Positions 34,157 to 45,451 of a stretch of DNA of 64,000 bases are shown piece after piece (position 1 is the first letter of the stretch; each line of letters starts with the position of its first letter). The notes under the pieces are model-generated. The model was not told the DNA's origin and searched no databases. It was given only the letters and a program-made list of their open reading frames with translations. The translations under genes were made by a program, and so were the position numbers. Source of the stretch: Cutaneotrichosporon cavernicola (taxonomy: Eukaryota; Basidiomycota; Tremellomycetes; Trichosporonales; Trichosporonaceae); the NCBI RefSeq assembly GCF_030864355.1, contig NC_083395.1, positions 2,294,001 to 2,358,000 of the forward strand, written 5' to 3'.

Positions 34157-35593
34157 ATGCGCCTTGCGTCCACCCTTTTTGCCGCGTCCCTCGCGGTAAC
34201 GGCACTGGCCGCGTCCAATTGTAACGGCAACGACGCCCTCTGCGAGCGCCTCTACTCGAACGTCACTTACATTGGTACCCACAACTCGTACGCTGTGGGT
34301 ACCGCCGCCGCCGACAACCAGGCCAAGGACGTCACTGCGCAGCTGGTGAGTGTTCCCGCGATTGACGGAAAGACAAGGCCCCGGTCGGTCGCACGATACG
34401 GCCCCGCGTGTGCCATCATCCCGGAACTGAACGGCCAAGATGGGTTCCGACCCTGGCCTGTCTAGAACCCCAGGCCTTGAGACTTGTTTCATGTCCGTCA
34501 CACACGCTAACGCCAGAACGACGGTGTGCGTGCGCTCCAAGTCCAGACCCACACCAGCGGCGACACAATCAATGTGTGCCACTCGTCCTGCGTAAGTTAG
34601 ACACGGCCGAGGCTGCGCGAACAACGCTAACTACCTAGGCGCTCAAGGACGGCGGCACCCTGCAGGACTACCTGACCAAGGTAGCTGCCTGGATGGGCCA
34701 GAACCCCAACGACGGTGAGTTGGGACTCGTTCGACACGGCGCTGACACACAGTCGTCACGCTGGTGATGGTCAACATCAACAACCACAAGCCTGCCGAAT
34801 TCCAGACCATCTTCCAGGGTGCGGGCCTCGACAAGCTCGCGTACTCGCCCAAGCAGGCTGCCTCGAGCGTTGACCAGTGGCCCACGCTTGGCGCTCTCAT
34901 CGATGCCGGTACCCGTCTCGTCGTGTTTCTCGACAATAGCGCCGACTTTACCGCCGTACCCTGGATCATTGACGAGTTCACCAACATGTGGGAGACAAAG
35001 TACAGTGAGTGCACGGTGTGCTGTGGGTTGTGCGGAGGCTGTGTCTGCACGAACCGTCGCACCTGTTCTTGGCGTGCAAGCTGACACTAGACGCTGTCGA
35101 CCAGCAGTGGGCGTGTGCTGTTGACCGCTCGGACGGCCAGTCCAACTCGATGATGTACATGATCAACCACTTCCTCGACCAGCAGTACGAGATCCTCGGC
35201 CAGACTGTCCTTGTGCCCGATAAGAACAAGCTGAACGAGACGAATGCCGCCGACGGTGCTGGTTCGATCGGCTTCGAGGTCTCGAACTGCAACATGCTCT
35301 ACGGTCGCAACCCCAACGTCATCCTGCTCGACTATTACGACTCGAACGGCAATGCGCCTTTCGTGGCCGCGGCTCAGATGAACGGCATCCCAGCACCTAC
35401 CAACGTGGTGACGGCTGGGCCTAACGTTGACGCTGCGGGCGGCAGCGGCGGCGCGGCGGCCTCGGGCACGGGCAGCACACAGATGTCCGTGACGTCGCTT
35501 AAAAACCACGCTGTGCCTGTCATTGCGCCCGGCGGTCTTGCAGTTCTCGGCTCGGCCGTGGTCGGCCTTGTGGCTGGCGCCCTCATGCTCTAA
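34157..35593 (+). CDS. Secreted, GPI-anchored PLC-like phosphodiesterase
   Basis: A TIM-barrel PI-PLC-like phosphodiesterase displayed on the cell surface. ATG 34157 gives the signal peptide MRLASTLFAASLAVTALA. The first catalytic-type His is in YIGTHNSYAVG. The next exon gives NDGVRALQVQTHTSGDTINV ending CHSSC, then GTLQDYLTKVAAWMGQNP, VVTLVMVNIN and LVVFLDN, as in fungal members of this family. After FVAAAQMNGIP comes a Gly/Ala/Ser-rich linker, then PVIAPGGLAVLGSAVVGLVA plus GALML, a hydrophobic tail with no basic end, as for GPI attachment. Five introns are present, and exons 2-3 are tiny. Family members often lack clear phospholipase activity, so the substrate is open. A 26-base poly-G follows the stop by about 80 bp. 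Confidence 0.85.
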
Positions 35594-35674
35594 TTGGGGA
35601 ACGGCTGGTGCTGTGCGCCGGCTGTGTGTGTATACCGTTCTACATTATTATGATGGATCTTTGTTGCAGCGGGT

Positions 35675-35700
35675 GGGGGGGGGGGGGGGGGGGGGGGGGG
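35675..35700 (+). repeat. Poly-G homopolymer of 26 bases
   Basis: A pure G run directly after GCGGGT, 82 bp past the stop of the PLC-like gene, in the space between two convergent genes. The exact length may be an assembly or sequencing uncertainty. Confidence 0.9.
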
Positions 35701-35802
35701 AAATTACAGTGAGCTGGGTCGCTCGGGGTACCTGCGCAAGAGTGTGCAGGAACTGAGAAGATTCATATTAACACTACGAGACAAGAGCGAGTTTCGGACT
35801 GA

Positions 35803-36961
35803 TTATGTCCCGGTGGTGGGTGACGATGTAGCGAGCTTGCCATCTACCTCGCGGCGGTGGTCGACCGGCGACGTCCCCGCAAAGTCATGGACGGCGCCCG
35901 CCAGCGCCGGTGTGGTGCGGGCTTCATTACCATGTTCCTTATGGTCGTTATCCAGACTCCGCGAGAAACGGCGATACAGCGCCTTGAGTCCGTGGCCTTG
36001 GCCTTGGCCTTGTTCTTGACCTTGACCTTGGATAGGCACAGCGTCGGTCTGCTCGACAGCGTCGTGGAATTGCTCCGGTGCGGCCGTCCCTGACGCTTGG
36101 ACGTCTGTAGCGCTGGTGGAAGACGTGGAAGAGTCCTTATCCGTCGCTGTTTCAAAAACACCACAAGCCGCAACTCTAACAACCTGGAGCGGCCGGTCGT
36201 TCTGCGCCTCCACTTCCTCGACAGCCCGAACTACGTCCATCCCCTTTGTGACGCGCCCGAAGACAACATGTTTACCGTTCAGGTACTCTGCCGGTGCGAC
36301 TGTGATGAAGAACTGACATCCGTTTGTGTTGGGGCCACTGTTGGCCATGCTTAAGAGGCCGGGGATGTCGTGCCCAAACTTGAAGTCTTCGTCCGGGAAG
36401 GGGCCACCGTAGATCGAGTACATTCCGGTTCCGTTGTTGTGGATTATGTCGCCGCCTGGTGTTAGGGGGTTTCGTTGATGTGGAGGGAGAGGAGGGGCAG
36501 GAAAGGAACGCGAGATAGGCAGAGAGACGAGTAGTAGCCCAACAACACACCTTGGATCATAAAGTCTTGAATACTAATGTCAGCCCACCCCAAAATCAAC
36601 TCACACCCGGTGAAAGATCGACCCTTTATATCCCATGACCTTTCCATTCTGCTCATGGCCCCGACACAGTTCGCGGAAGTTTGCAGACGTCTTGGGTAAG
36701 GCCTTGTCGAACAATTCTGTTGTTAGCGGGGGTGGGTGGTGGCGGGGTGGGGTAGGGTTTGGGTTGGGTTGGGTAAGGCGGCGGATGAGGAGCAGGAGCG
36801 AGACGAAGACTAGACGAACCCATCTCGATGCGGCCAACCGGGCGATCGCCAATCGTAATGTCCATCCATACTTGGGATCGATTGGCATCGGGCGGAGGGG
36901 CATACTGCGACTTGACATCGGGAGGGATGAAAGCTTTCTTGAGCTTGTCCATGAACGGCAT
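35803..36961 (-). CDS. Cyclophilin-type peptidyl-prolyl isomerase with a disordered C-terminal extension
   Basis: Peptidyl-prolyl cis-trans isomerase, probably cytosolic or nuclear. ATG 36961 gives [20 protein letters not shown], then [20 protein letters not shown]. The fold follows as [27 protein letters not shown] (catalytic Arg), [45 protein letters not shown] and [11 protein letters not shown]. The position of the human CypA Trp121 is Tyr here ([14 protein letters not shown]), a residue known to matter for cyclosporin A binding. After the domain comes about 95 residues of Ser/Thr- and Gln/Gly-rich sequence, including [15 protein letters not shown] coded by a CCTTGG-type repeat. Five small exons with introns near 36920-36430 code the domain. 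It is divergent from the 37317 orphan across 355 bp. Confidence 0.9.
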
Positions 36962-37316
36962 GGTGTAGGTGTTGGTTGTTGGCGTTGGTGTTGGAGTGGG
37001 TTAGGTGGTCAGTGAGAGATGTGACGTCGGAGACTACCGAGCTGCGTAAATGTAATGCCAAAGTAGTAACTGTAAAGCCGTCGTCAGTAGCTTGATGCAA
37101 CTGGCTAGCTGGCTAGAGAATGCAACGGGAGGATGAGCTCAAGTCGGAAGCACTCGAGTTGGAGATGAGACATGACGTAGTTCGGTCGTGTATTTGAGCG
37201 GTCAGACACTCCGTAACGGGTCAATACGTAAGATCCAAATATCAGCCTGTTTACCCAACACGTGGATAAGATTACAGATTCAGCCAACATGCCTTCAACT
37301 CCATAACAACAACAAC
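36962..37316. promoter_or_regulatory. Divergent promoter of cyclophilin and the 37317 orphan
   Basis: 355 bp with a CACGTG at 37259-37264 about 55 bp before the orphan start, a TGACGTCG near 37021, and the short upstream ORF listed separately. Confidence 0.45.
37289..37306 (+). other. Minimal upstream ORF (MPSTP-stop)
   Basis: ATG CCT TCA ACT CCA TAA ends ten bases before the main ATG at 37317. Its ATG has A at -3, as good a context as the main start. If transcribed in the leader it should reduce or regulate initiation at the main ATG. Whether the transcript begins upstream of it is not known. Confidence 0.5.
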
Positions 37317-38236
37317 ATGCGCGACACTACAGAGGAACCGCGTACGCCCATTTCTGCAAGCAGTGCTATGAGCATGGGTGGACGGCGCGTGCCGTTACCC
37401 GCAGTCAAGGGAACTATGGGTGGAATTGGTGAGTTTGTTGGGGAGGGCGACCGGGGAAAATGGAGAAGGGGGGGAGGGAAGACGGTGGAAAGGGAGGAGG
37501 GTTGAGAGGAGAGAGAGATGAATAGGGAGAGAAGAGGGCGACCGTGGACTATGAGTTGACGCCAGAATCACCCCGCCGTGAGCTGTTCTCGCCTGCGTCT
37601 ACTGTGAGTTTGGGGTGGTCACTGGTGGAGGTTGGCCCAAGCGGCGGTCGCGCGACATTGTGGTGGCGTGGTGTGGTGGTTGGTGCTGTACTACTATGCG
37701 CCGATTCCCACCTCATCCAGCTGTTAAAGCGCAGCAACTGCAGCAACACGCGCAGGCGCAGGCAGCAGTTAATCCTGCAACACTGCGGCAGAAGACGCAG
37801 AAACAAAAGCATGAGAAGCAGATGCAGAAGAAGAAGACGCAGGTGTGCCTCTTCTCCCCACGACTGCCTTCCTCACCGACGGCCTTCCTCACCGACTGCC
37901 ACCCTCTCTCGCGCCCATGGGTCTCCTCGCTCCCAGGCGGCCTCGTCATACTCTCATTTTGCCATCTTCCCCACCCCCCTCCATCCCCCTCCCCCCTTTC
38001 CACCCTCTTCCCCCCCGACCCCCACCCGACCCCGCCCAAAACGCTAACCCCAGCTCCGCGCCTCAACTTCCCCCGCGTCCTCGACGCACGGCGACTCCAC
38101 CACCACAGTAACCGCGGCGCCTAACGCCAAGGACGCCCCACCCGCTCTCATCTTCCGCGCCGACCCGCGCATGACCACGGCATTTGACGGCATGCCGGAG
38201 GGCGCCGACGCCATCAAGGCCAAGTTTGGCGTGTAG
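37317..38236 (+). CDS. Small conserved-looking orphan protein
   Basis: I do not recognise it. ATG 37317 gives MRDTTEEPRTPISASSAMSM then GGRRVPLPAVKGTMGGIG. Three introns are inferred from GTGAGT/GTGTGC donors. The exons then read VDYELTPESPRRELFSPAST, QLQQHAQAQAAVNPATLRQK with TQKQKHEKQMQKKKTQ (a basic, Gln-rich helix), and the last exon LRASTSPASSTHGDS... ending MTTAFDGMPEGADAIKAKFG plus V at 38236. Total is about 145-150 residues. The 5' and 3' blocks RTPISAS, LPAVKGTMGGIG and ALIFRADPRMTTAFDGMP look like conserved short linear motifs in an otherwise disordered chain. The exact splice sites of introns 1 and 2 are uncertain because alternative acceptors exist. It follows a 5-codon upstream ORF. 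Confidence 0.6.
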
Positions 38237-39263
38237 GGACACACTGTATTACCACTTTTGCATAGCTACGAACGCACTCGGCGGTTGACGTAGCTTGTCG
38301 CCTGCCCTCGTTAGGTACAGCCACACTAACCAATTGGCATCCCAGTCGCTCTACTTGTCCGCTCGTCCAGAGATACGTTGACCATGACCACCCCACACTC
38401 AATGGGATACAAAATGGCGAGTGACCGACCACTTTGATTAACTGATAACTGCGCTCGCGCTGCCTGAGCTAGCCCATCCTCACTTGCGTCCACGAGCATC
38501 CTGACGGGTGCAACTCAACACTGCCAAGGCGACGAGGGAACGGAGCGGTAGTCTGTCTCCCCGCGCTGTGGATAGGACTGAGGCACTGGACTCGGCTGTG
38601 GAGGTGGAGGAGGTGGAGGAGGAAAAGGGGCGCAACAGTTACTAGGCCGTGCGGGGTGGAGGTGGATAGTTGGTGATGACCGATACCACTTGTGTCATCT
38701 TGGTCTTTGGATGCTGTGAATCTTTGGCATTGGGTGTGATCACCTTACTGCAGGAGCGACGCGGATTGGGACGACTGCCATCATTCCACCGTCACGCTGG
38801 CCGCCTCACCTCACCTCCACAACTCCACACCTCCACACCTCCACATTACCCTTGCTCACCTTGCCTTGACCAGAGCGTTGTAAAGCCCCCGCGGGTTGAT
38901 AGCGCTCGGCGCTCGTCGGTGTCCGTTTCGGAGCTTGTGATGGGTGAAATGAGCGGGTGACATTGATGGATGAGCCACTATTAGCATCAGAGTGATTGGT
39001 CCAATCTTTGAAACCTCCACTTGTGATTATGACCGTTGAACTTGAATTACAACTTGACCCCGGCTTTACCCCAATCAATCAACCGGTCAAAATCCTATTC
39101 CTGAACCCCGCCCGGTCTTTACCGTTTAGCGTCTTAATCAGGCACAGGTTCGGCCCGGTACGTCTCTCTTACTCCACAACCACTACGCTCTTCTTCCAAC
39201 TCTTCTTCTTGACAGACTCTCAGTCTTTTCCAAACCTCCCTTCCTCACACTCACTTAGACATC
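38237..39263. promoter_or_regulatory. Intergenic: promoter of the cytochrome-b5 dehydrogenase
   Basis: About 1 kb between two plus-strand genes. It contains a GGAGGTGGAGGAGGTGGAGG repeat near 38598-38622 and CCTCCACACCTCCACACCTC near 38815-38845. The last 100 bp are pyrimidine-rich leader. No gene seen. Confidence 0.35.
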
Positions 39264-41075
39264 ATGGCACCAAAGGAGATTGACGGCGCCGAGGTCGCCA
39301 AGCACAACAGTCGCGAGAATGTGAGTCAGCCCCAACGATGGCCCACCGCCTACTCCGCCGCAGATCAATACCAGTGCAGCGGATCGCATCGGGTTCTGGC
39401 ATCTAAACAAGAGACAGTAATGCCAACAGTCGCTAACTACAGGGCGTATGGATCGTTGTCCACGACCACGTCTACGATGTGACCGACTTCCTTGACGTGC
39501 GTCGTGTCCTGAGCTAGCTGACAGACAGGAACACCCAGGTGGTGCCGAAATCATCCTCCGCTACGCCGGCAAGGACGCGACGGAGGAGTATGACCCTATC
39601 CACCCCCCCGAGGCGATCAAGGACAACCTCGAGCCCGAGAAACAGCTTGGTCCCCTCAAGAAGGGAACACTCAAGGAGGAGCCCAAGGCCGAAGAGCCCG
39701 CCTCGACACCCGCCGCCACCTCGACCCAGGTGGTGACGGTGCAGGAGCCGTACGTCAAGCCGTCGCTGGACCAGATCCTGTCCCTGCACGACTTTGAGGC
39801 CGTCGCGCGCATGACCATGTCCCGCCGCGGTTGGAACTACTACTCGTCGGGCGCGGACGACGAGATCACCATGCGCGAGAACTACAATGCATACCAGCGG
39901 GTTTGGTTCCGTCCGCGCGTGCTCCGTAACGTCGGGACGATTGACTACTCGACCAAGATCCTCGGATTCGACTCGTCGATGCCCGTTTACATTACCGCCA
40001 CTGCCCTCGGCAAGCTCGGCCATCCCGAAGGCGAGGTGTGCCTCACCAAGGCTGCGCACGAGCACAACGTCATCCAGATGATCCCTACACTCGCGTCGTG
40101 CTCGTTTGACGAGATGGTTGACGCTGCCGCACCGGGCCAGGTCCAGTTCCTCCAGTTGTATGTCAACTCGGACCGGTCGCGTACCCGCAAGATCATCAAG
40201 CACGCTGCCAAGCGCGGCGTCAAGGCGCTCTTCATCACCGTTGATGCGCCCCAGCTCGGTCGTCGTGAGAAGGTGAGCATCGACGTAGAGGTGGTCGCAG
40301 AGATCGGGTCAGATACAGCGATCAATCTCTTTGTTTCCAGCTAACCCCAGGACATGCGCACCAAGTTTGAGGGTAACGCGTCGGCGCACCAGACCAAGGG
40401 CGGAGACGCAGTTCAGCGCGACTCGGGTGCGGCGCGCGCCATCTCGTCCTTCATCGACCCCGGACTGTGCTGGAACGACATTCCTGAGTTGCGCGAGGCT
40501 GCAGGCAAGATGAAGGTCCTCTTGAAGGGCGTGCAGTGCTGGGAGGACGCGGTGCTTGCGGCCGAGGCTGGCGTCGACGGGATCGTGCTGTCCAACCACG
40601 GCGGTCGCCAACTTGACTTTGCTCCTGCGGCAATCACCATTCTTCCCGAGGTGGTTCAGCAGCTCAACCACCGCGGCCTGCTTTTCAAGGCGGACGGGAC
40701 GCGTTTCGAGATCCTCATCGACGGAGGAGTCCGCCGGGCAACGGACGTACTCAAGGCCGTCGCTCTTGGTGCTACTGCCGTCGGAATTGGCCGTCCCATG
40801 ATCTACGCAATGAGCGGGTACGGTACCGAGGGTGTGTCGCGTGCGCTGCAGATCCTCAAGGACGAGTTTGAGATGAACATGCGTCTCATTGGCGCGCCGA
40901 CACTCCAGCACGTCAACCCCTCCATGGTCGACATTAGCGCGCTCCGTACGCCCAACGTCGGACCTACTGCCTACGCCACCAACTGTGAGTCGGAAACTAA
41001 AACTGAAATTCAAGCTGGACACGCTGACATCCAGACGAGCTCATGATGCCCGCGGGAATCAAGTCCAAGCTCTGA
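39264..41075 (+). CDS. Cytochrome b5-fused FMN-dependent 2-hydroxyacid (L-lactate-type) dehydrogenase with C-terminal SKL
   Basis: A flavocytochrome b2-type enzyme that oxidises an L-2-hydroxyacid such as lactate or glycolate. Exons 1-3 code a cytochrome b5 domain: MAPKEIDGAEVAKHNSREN, GVWIVVHDHVYDVTDFLD, EHPGGAEIILRYAGKDATEE, with heme-ligand His in HPGG and in PIHPPEAI. The FMN domain shows RRGWNYYSSGADDEITMREN (active-site Tyr), LFITVDAPQLGRREK, LLKGVQCWEDA (Lys), and LSNHGGRQLD (catalytic His, Arg). The last intron (about 40984-41033, ending CTGACATCCAG) splices to YELMMPAGIKSKL. The C-terminal SKL is a classical peroxisomal signal, and there is no mitochondrial presequence before the b5 domain, unlike yeast Cyb2. 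Total is about 500 residues. Confidence 0.9.
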
Positions 41076-42893
41076 GCTTTGAGCTTGTTTCTAGACCCGA
41101 TGATGTGGATATCAACGCATATGTATAAATACGCCAGGCATTCGGTGCGCAGCTGACGGGTTTGGAACTGGTGCTACATTTCAAACCCCAACATGACCAT
41201 TATGTGTCTGGCATGACCCATTCACTACAAGTTGAAAAGCCGAGAGAGAGAGCTCGAGCGGAATGCTGCGGATCACACGTACAGTTGTAGGTCTGGCTCT
41301 TTTGGTTGACGACGCCTGGTCCATGCGGATGAAGCAGGTCTGACCACAGGGAACGTGGGGGAACTAGAGCGGGCGTCATGATGAACGGCGAGCCATAACC
41401 GAACATGAAGGAGAAGGGTGTCTGCTCGGCGCTGCCCACCAATGGACGCCATCGGCATGTCATCGCGCCGCGCCGCGCCACGCCCCGCCTAAAACGCCCA
41501 GGCCGGTTCGGAGGTACTGTTCAGTTGCCCACAGTTGCCCACAGTGCCAGATGTATCTTTGTTCTCTCTTACCCTCGAATCGACAGCCTAACTCGGCGTC
41601 AAGGTCAGCCTCATGCTCCAGCCGATGTTCACCCCGACTCATGCTCCAACCTTCAGAGTGCGGACTCGGTGTCCGCCCCCACGTCCAACTCCCCAACCCT
41701 TTTCTTTCTCCCTCCCCCACCCCATCCCGTCTACACCGAGGGGATGATGGTGGATCGTGGAATGAAACGGGACAAGCAAGCTCGTTGTTGTTATCGTTAT
41801 CGAGGCAGGGGTAGTTGGGATGGCGCAAGTGGGATTTTCCCGTTGGACACGGCTAAAATGGCGCCGAGGGATTCGGTAGTTGACAAGCCGTTGACAGCCG
41901 GGCGGTGGACTACCCCGCTTGTCTCACTGTTGGTGATCGGCCGATTGCCTGGTCCACCCACCATCAGACACTCGACTCTCCCACAACACAAGCATTGAAG
42001 CATCTGATTATGAGCTAGCCCCCACCCACCAGGTTTTATGGGGATGGTCGGGAGCGATTGCGGTATCTAGCGGCTACGGACATGTATCACATACCCCGAT
42101 ACGGATACAAGTTGACTACTCTTCCAATCTTCCAAAGACATGTTTGTCCAAGTGGAAAAAAGTGGACAAGGCAAACCAAATGGCCTGTTGAGGGGCTTAG
42201 TGATGGAGGAATCTGTGGAGGTGGCTTAGAGCCCACTGTGGATCTCGGGGTACGGAGGATTCTTGGTCCAGCATGCCACAAGCAGTGGATACACTGGATG
42301 CTGGCCACAAACTCACGTGCACAAGTCGCGTACCAAGATACAACGGATACAACGGATGTAATACTGCCTTGCGCTGCCTGCTGGCCCCGCCGCCACGCCC
42401 GGTCCGGGCTTAAAGCATGCAGGCATGACAGGCAAGGCTTGTTGAAGCCCCACGGGCCGAATCATGGGCCCCATAGCCGTCATCAACCGACGTACCAAGG
42501 CAAAAAGGGCGTCATCCCTTTCCCCTTTTCCCTCCTTCCCTTTTCCGCAATGCAAAGCCGCTCGGCATGTGAAACCTTGTCACAGTAGATTGCCGCCAAC
42601 CCTCAACTCGCATTTCCCATCGCCACCACCGGCACCACCTCCAGACCAACTCACTCGCCACTGGCCCCACCCAGCCCCACCCAACCGATGATTCACACAT
42701 GCTTTGAATGGAGCCGCTCCAAACGTCAGCCACATGCTTGCAAGTCGCCGTCATCAGGGCCGCCGGCGCCGCACGGCAACTTGCGGCTACGTATCTTGAC
42801 GTGTCGTTAATCTCCAGCTATTCAAATAGAGCGGCTTGACAAACTCTGACACTAACCCCATCCTCATCCAGGTCACTGACCACTCATCTCAAT
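41076..42893. promoter_or_regulatory. 1.8-kb intergenic region upstream of the MFS transporter
   Basis: Between two plus-strand genes. It has no frame with recognisable domains or convincing splice extension. Pyrimidine-rich tracts occur at about 41690-41735 and 42510-42545, the latter more than 350 bp before the transporter start. A GATACAACGGATACAACGGAT direct repeat lies near 42337-42357. I see nothing else. Confidence 0.3.
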
Positions 42894-44741
42894 ATGACAA
42901 CTACACACGACGCCAAGGACGGTGCCGTCCACATCGAGCGCCAGCCAGACCACATCCAGTCCGACATGTACGAGAAGCCAGAGGTCGAGGCCCCGGTGGC
43001 CGAGTACGTTGAGGGCTCCATTGAGGAGAAGCGCCTCGTTCGCAAGATCGACATCCACCTCCTCCCCATGCTGTGGATCATGTATGTCCTCAACTACGTG
43101 AGTATTTTTGATTGGGATCATGTCGGGGTGGGATACTGTGGACGGGTGGACTAAGTGCCACTCCCGCCACTCATCAGGTGATTGGCACAGGCACTGAACA
43201 TTGTTGTTTGGGCCGTTGTCCACCACCTTGGCAAGGCAGGGATGCCGGAAACGTGCCGGACAGAAATGTGCCGGCTGGGAATACGTGCCGAAGTATCTCC
43301 CAAGTCCATTGCCCACCTGCCATCAATACCCGGAGGGCAGCATGAACCTACATAGATCCGGCGCAAGCCGAAGCTCCAACTTTCAACTTTTGGTGAACGC
43401 CACTGACCGCAGCTCGACCGCACCAATATCGGTAACGCCAAGGTCGGCGCCGACCATGGCGGCTTCGAGGGAGACTGGAATCTCTCGTCGGCCGACTATT
43501 CGCTCATCCTGTCCATCTTCTTCGTCGGCTACCTCCTCTGGGAAGTGCCGTCCAATATGATGCTCGCGCGCTCCAAGCCGTCCATCTTCCTCCCGACCAT
43601 CATGTTCATCTGGGGCGCCATGTCGATCGGTGCCAAGGGCATGCACAGCCTCGGCGGCATGGTTGCGTTCCGCTTTGTTCTCGGTGAGTCCAAAACAAGC
43701 CCTATGGCCAAGGCCATGAAAGTGGCGGCGCCACCGGGATTTACATTCCATCTATTTCGAGAACAGCGCTGATGCCAAGGTCTTGTCGAGGCTGGTTTCT
43801 TCCCCGGTGTCATGCTCCTCATGTCGTGCTGGTACAAGCCTCACGAGCTGTCGAAGCGTATCGCCCTGTTCTACACTGCCTCTCTCGTTGCCGGTGCCTT
43901 TGGCGGCCTTCTCTCCTTTGGTATCATGGACGGACTCGAGGGCAAGGGCAACACCCGTGGTTGGCAATGGCTCTTCATCATTGAGGGTCTGATCACCGTC
44001 GTCGTTGCGTGTGCCGCCTTCTTCGTTCTCCCCAACTACCCGACCACGACCAAGTGGCTCAGCGAGGACGAGAAGCGCCTCGCCACTGCCCGCCTCCTCG
44101 CCGTCCAGCGCGAAGGTGCGGAGGAGGAGCCGCACATGGGTCACTGGATGGCATTCAAGCTCGCGTGCAAGGACCCCAAGACCTGGGTATTTGTCCTCAT
44201 CTACAACCTCTTCAACATGGTCGGAACAATCTCGTACTTTTTCCCCACTCTCCTCGGCTCCATGGGCTACAAGGGTAACATGCGCCAGCTCATGACTGTT
44301 CCCATCTACGTCGTCGCCCTCATCATCTCGGTCACTCTTGGTTTTGTGGCCGACAAGACTCGCCAGAAAGCCTACGTCGTTGCCGGCGGCGCAACCCTGG
44401 CTACCATCTCGTTCATCATCGTCGCTGCCGTCCCCAACAACCAGGTCAAGTACGCTTTCCTCTGCTTTGGTGGCGGTGGTGTTTGGACTTGCGTCCCCGT
44501 CTTCCTCTCGTGGATGGTCACCATGTTTGATGGCCGTGAGAAGCGCGCCGTCTGCATCGCCCTCATCAACGGCTTTGGCAACACTGCGTCGATCTATGGC
44601 TCATTCTTCTGGCCAAAGCACACCGCTCCCAAGTACATTATGGGATTCAGCCTCACCACGGCGTTCTCGGGTGTCGCCCTCATCACCGTGCTCGCCGCCA
44701 AGTACTTCTTCGGTGACAAGGGTGTTGCGCGCACCTCGTAA
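42894..44741 (+). CDS. MFS transporter, anion:cation symporter (DAL5/allantoate permease) type
   Basis: A 12-helix plasma-membrane permease for a small organic anion such as allantoate, nicotinate or a dipeptide. ATG 42894 gives MTTTHDAKDGAVHIERQPDH; the first exon ends at LRKIDIHLLPMLWIMYVLNY-like sequence (VRKIDIHLLPMLWIMYVLNY). A 315-nt intron (43099-43413) leads to LDRTNIGNAKVGADHGGFEG, the diagnostic helix 1-2 loop of this family. Then SIFFVGYLLWEVPSNMMLAR, LVEAGFFPGVMLLMSCWYKP and YTASLVAGAFGGLLSFGIM follow, and LPNYPTTTKWLSEDEKRLA marks the central loop. The end is GDKGVARTS. Total is about 465 residues. Which anion it carries cannot be read from sequence. Confidence 0.88.
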
Positions 44742-45451
44742 AGGAAATGAAGAAAGGCGGAGTGGAAGAAGAGGATATATAACGCTTGTACCGGTCAATG
44801 ACAGTTCTGATAATCATCAATTGGGGGCCAACTCACCTTGGGCTGGTGTCTGCGGCTGAGTGAGGCAGAATGCTCTTCCATTAATCCATTGTTCTCATAA
44901 GAAGTCAAGTGGGTGTCAGTTTTTTATGGCGCCACACTCTGTACATCCGGGTGCCCTGTACATGCGAGTCGGGTGTTGCCACTATCGCATACATGTAGAA
45001 AACAATATACTATAGCATGGCGAGCAAATACAGGCGTCAGCTATTGCCTCTTTCATCTACTCATCTTCCTTTCACTCCAATATCATCCGAACTCGTCACC
45101 TTCACTCCCTTTGCCTCCTGTCTTCCCCTCCTCTCGAACACACCTGCCCGAACGTTGGCTTCCACTGCCGTTCTTCCTCATCTTTCTTCACCAGCCAACC
45201 CTCCCCTGGTTCCCCATCCCAGCCATCGCGCTTCAGTCCAGTCAAGTCCCTCATATCCGTCGCTAATCCCAGTCCCGCGATCCATTGTCGTTCCATCCAG
45301 CAGCCGCCTTGGCCAAGAAATAAGAACGACTCTCTCAAGTGAGGGCATTATACCCGAGCCTAGCTGTAGGTGGCCAACTGCGGCAGTCTTCTCACCCAGG
45401 TCTCCGAACTCTCTCGACATCATCCCATGTAGTCTGCTGATCACCATTCTA
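44742..45451. other. Intergenic before the coiled-coil orphan
   Basis: About 710 bp. An ATG-initiated frame from 45017 stays open into the orphan at 45452, but its residues are low-complexity Ser/Pro/Leu from pyrimidine-rich DNA, so I take it as 5' leader. If translated it would add 145 residues. Confidence 0.35.
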
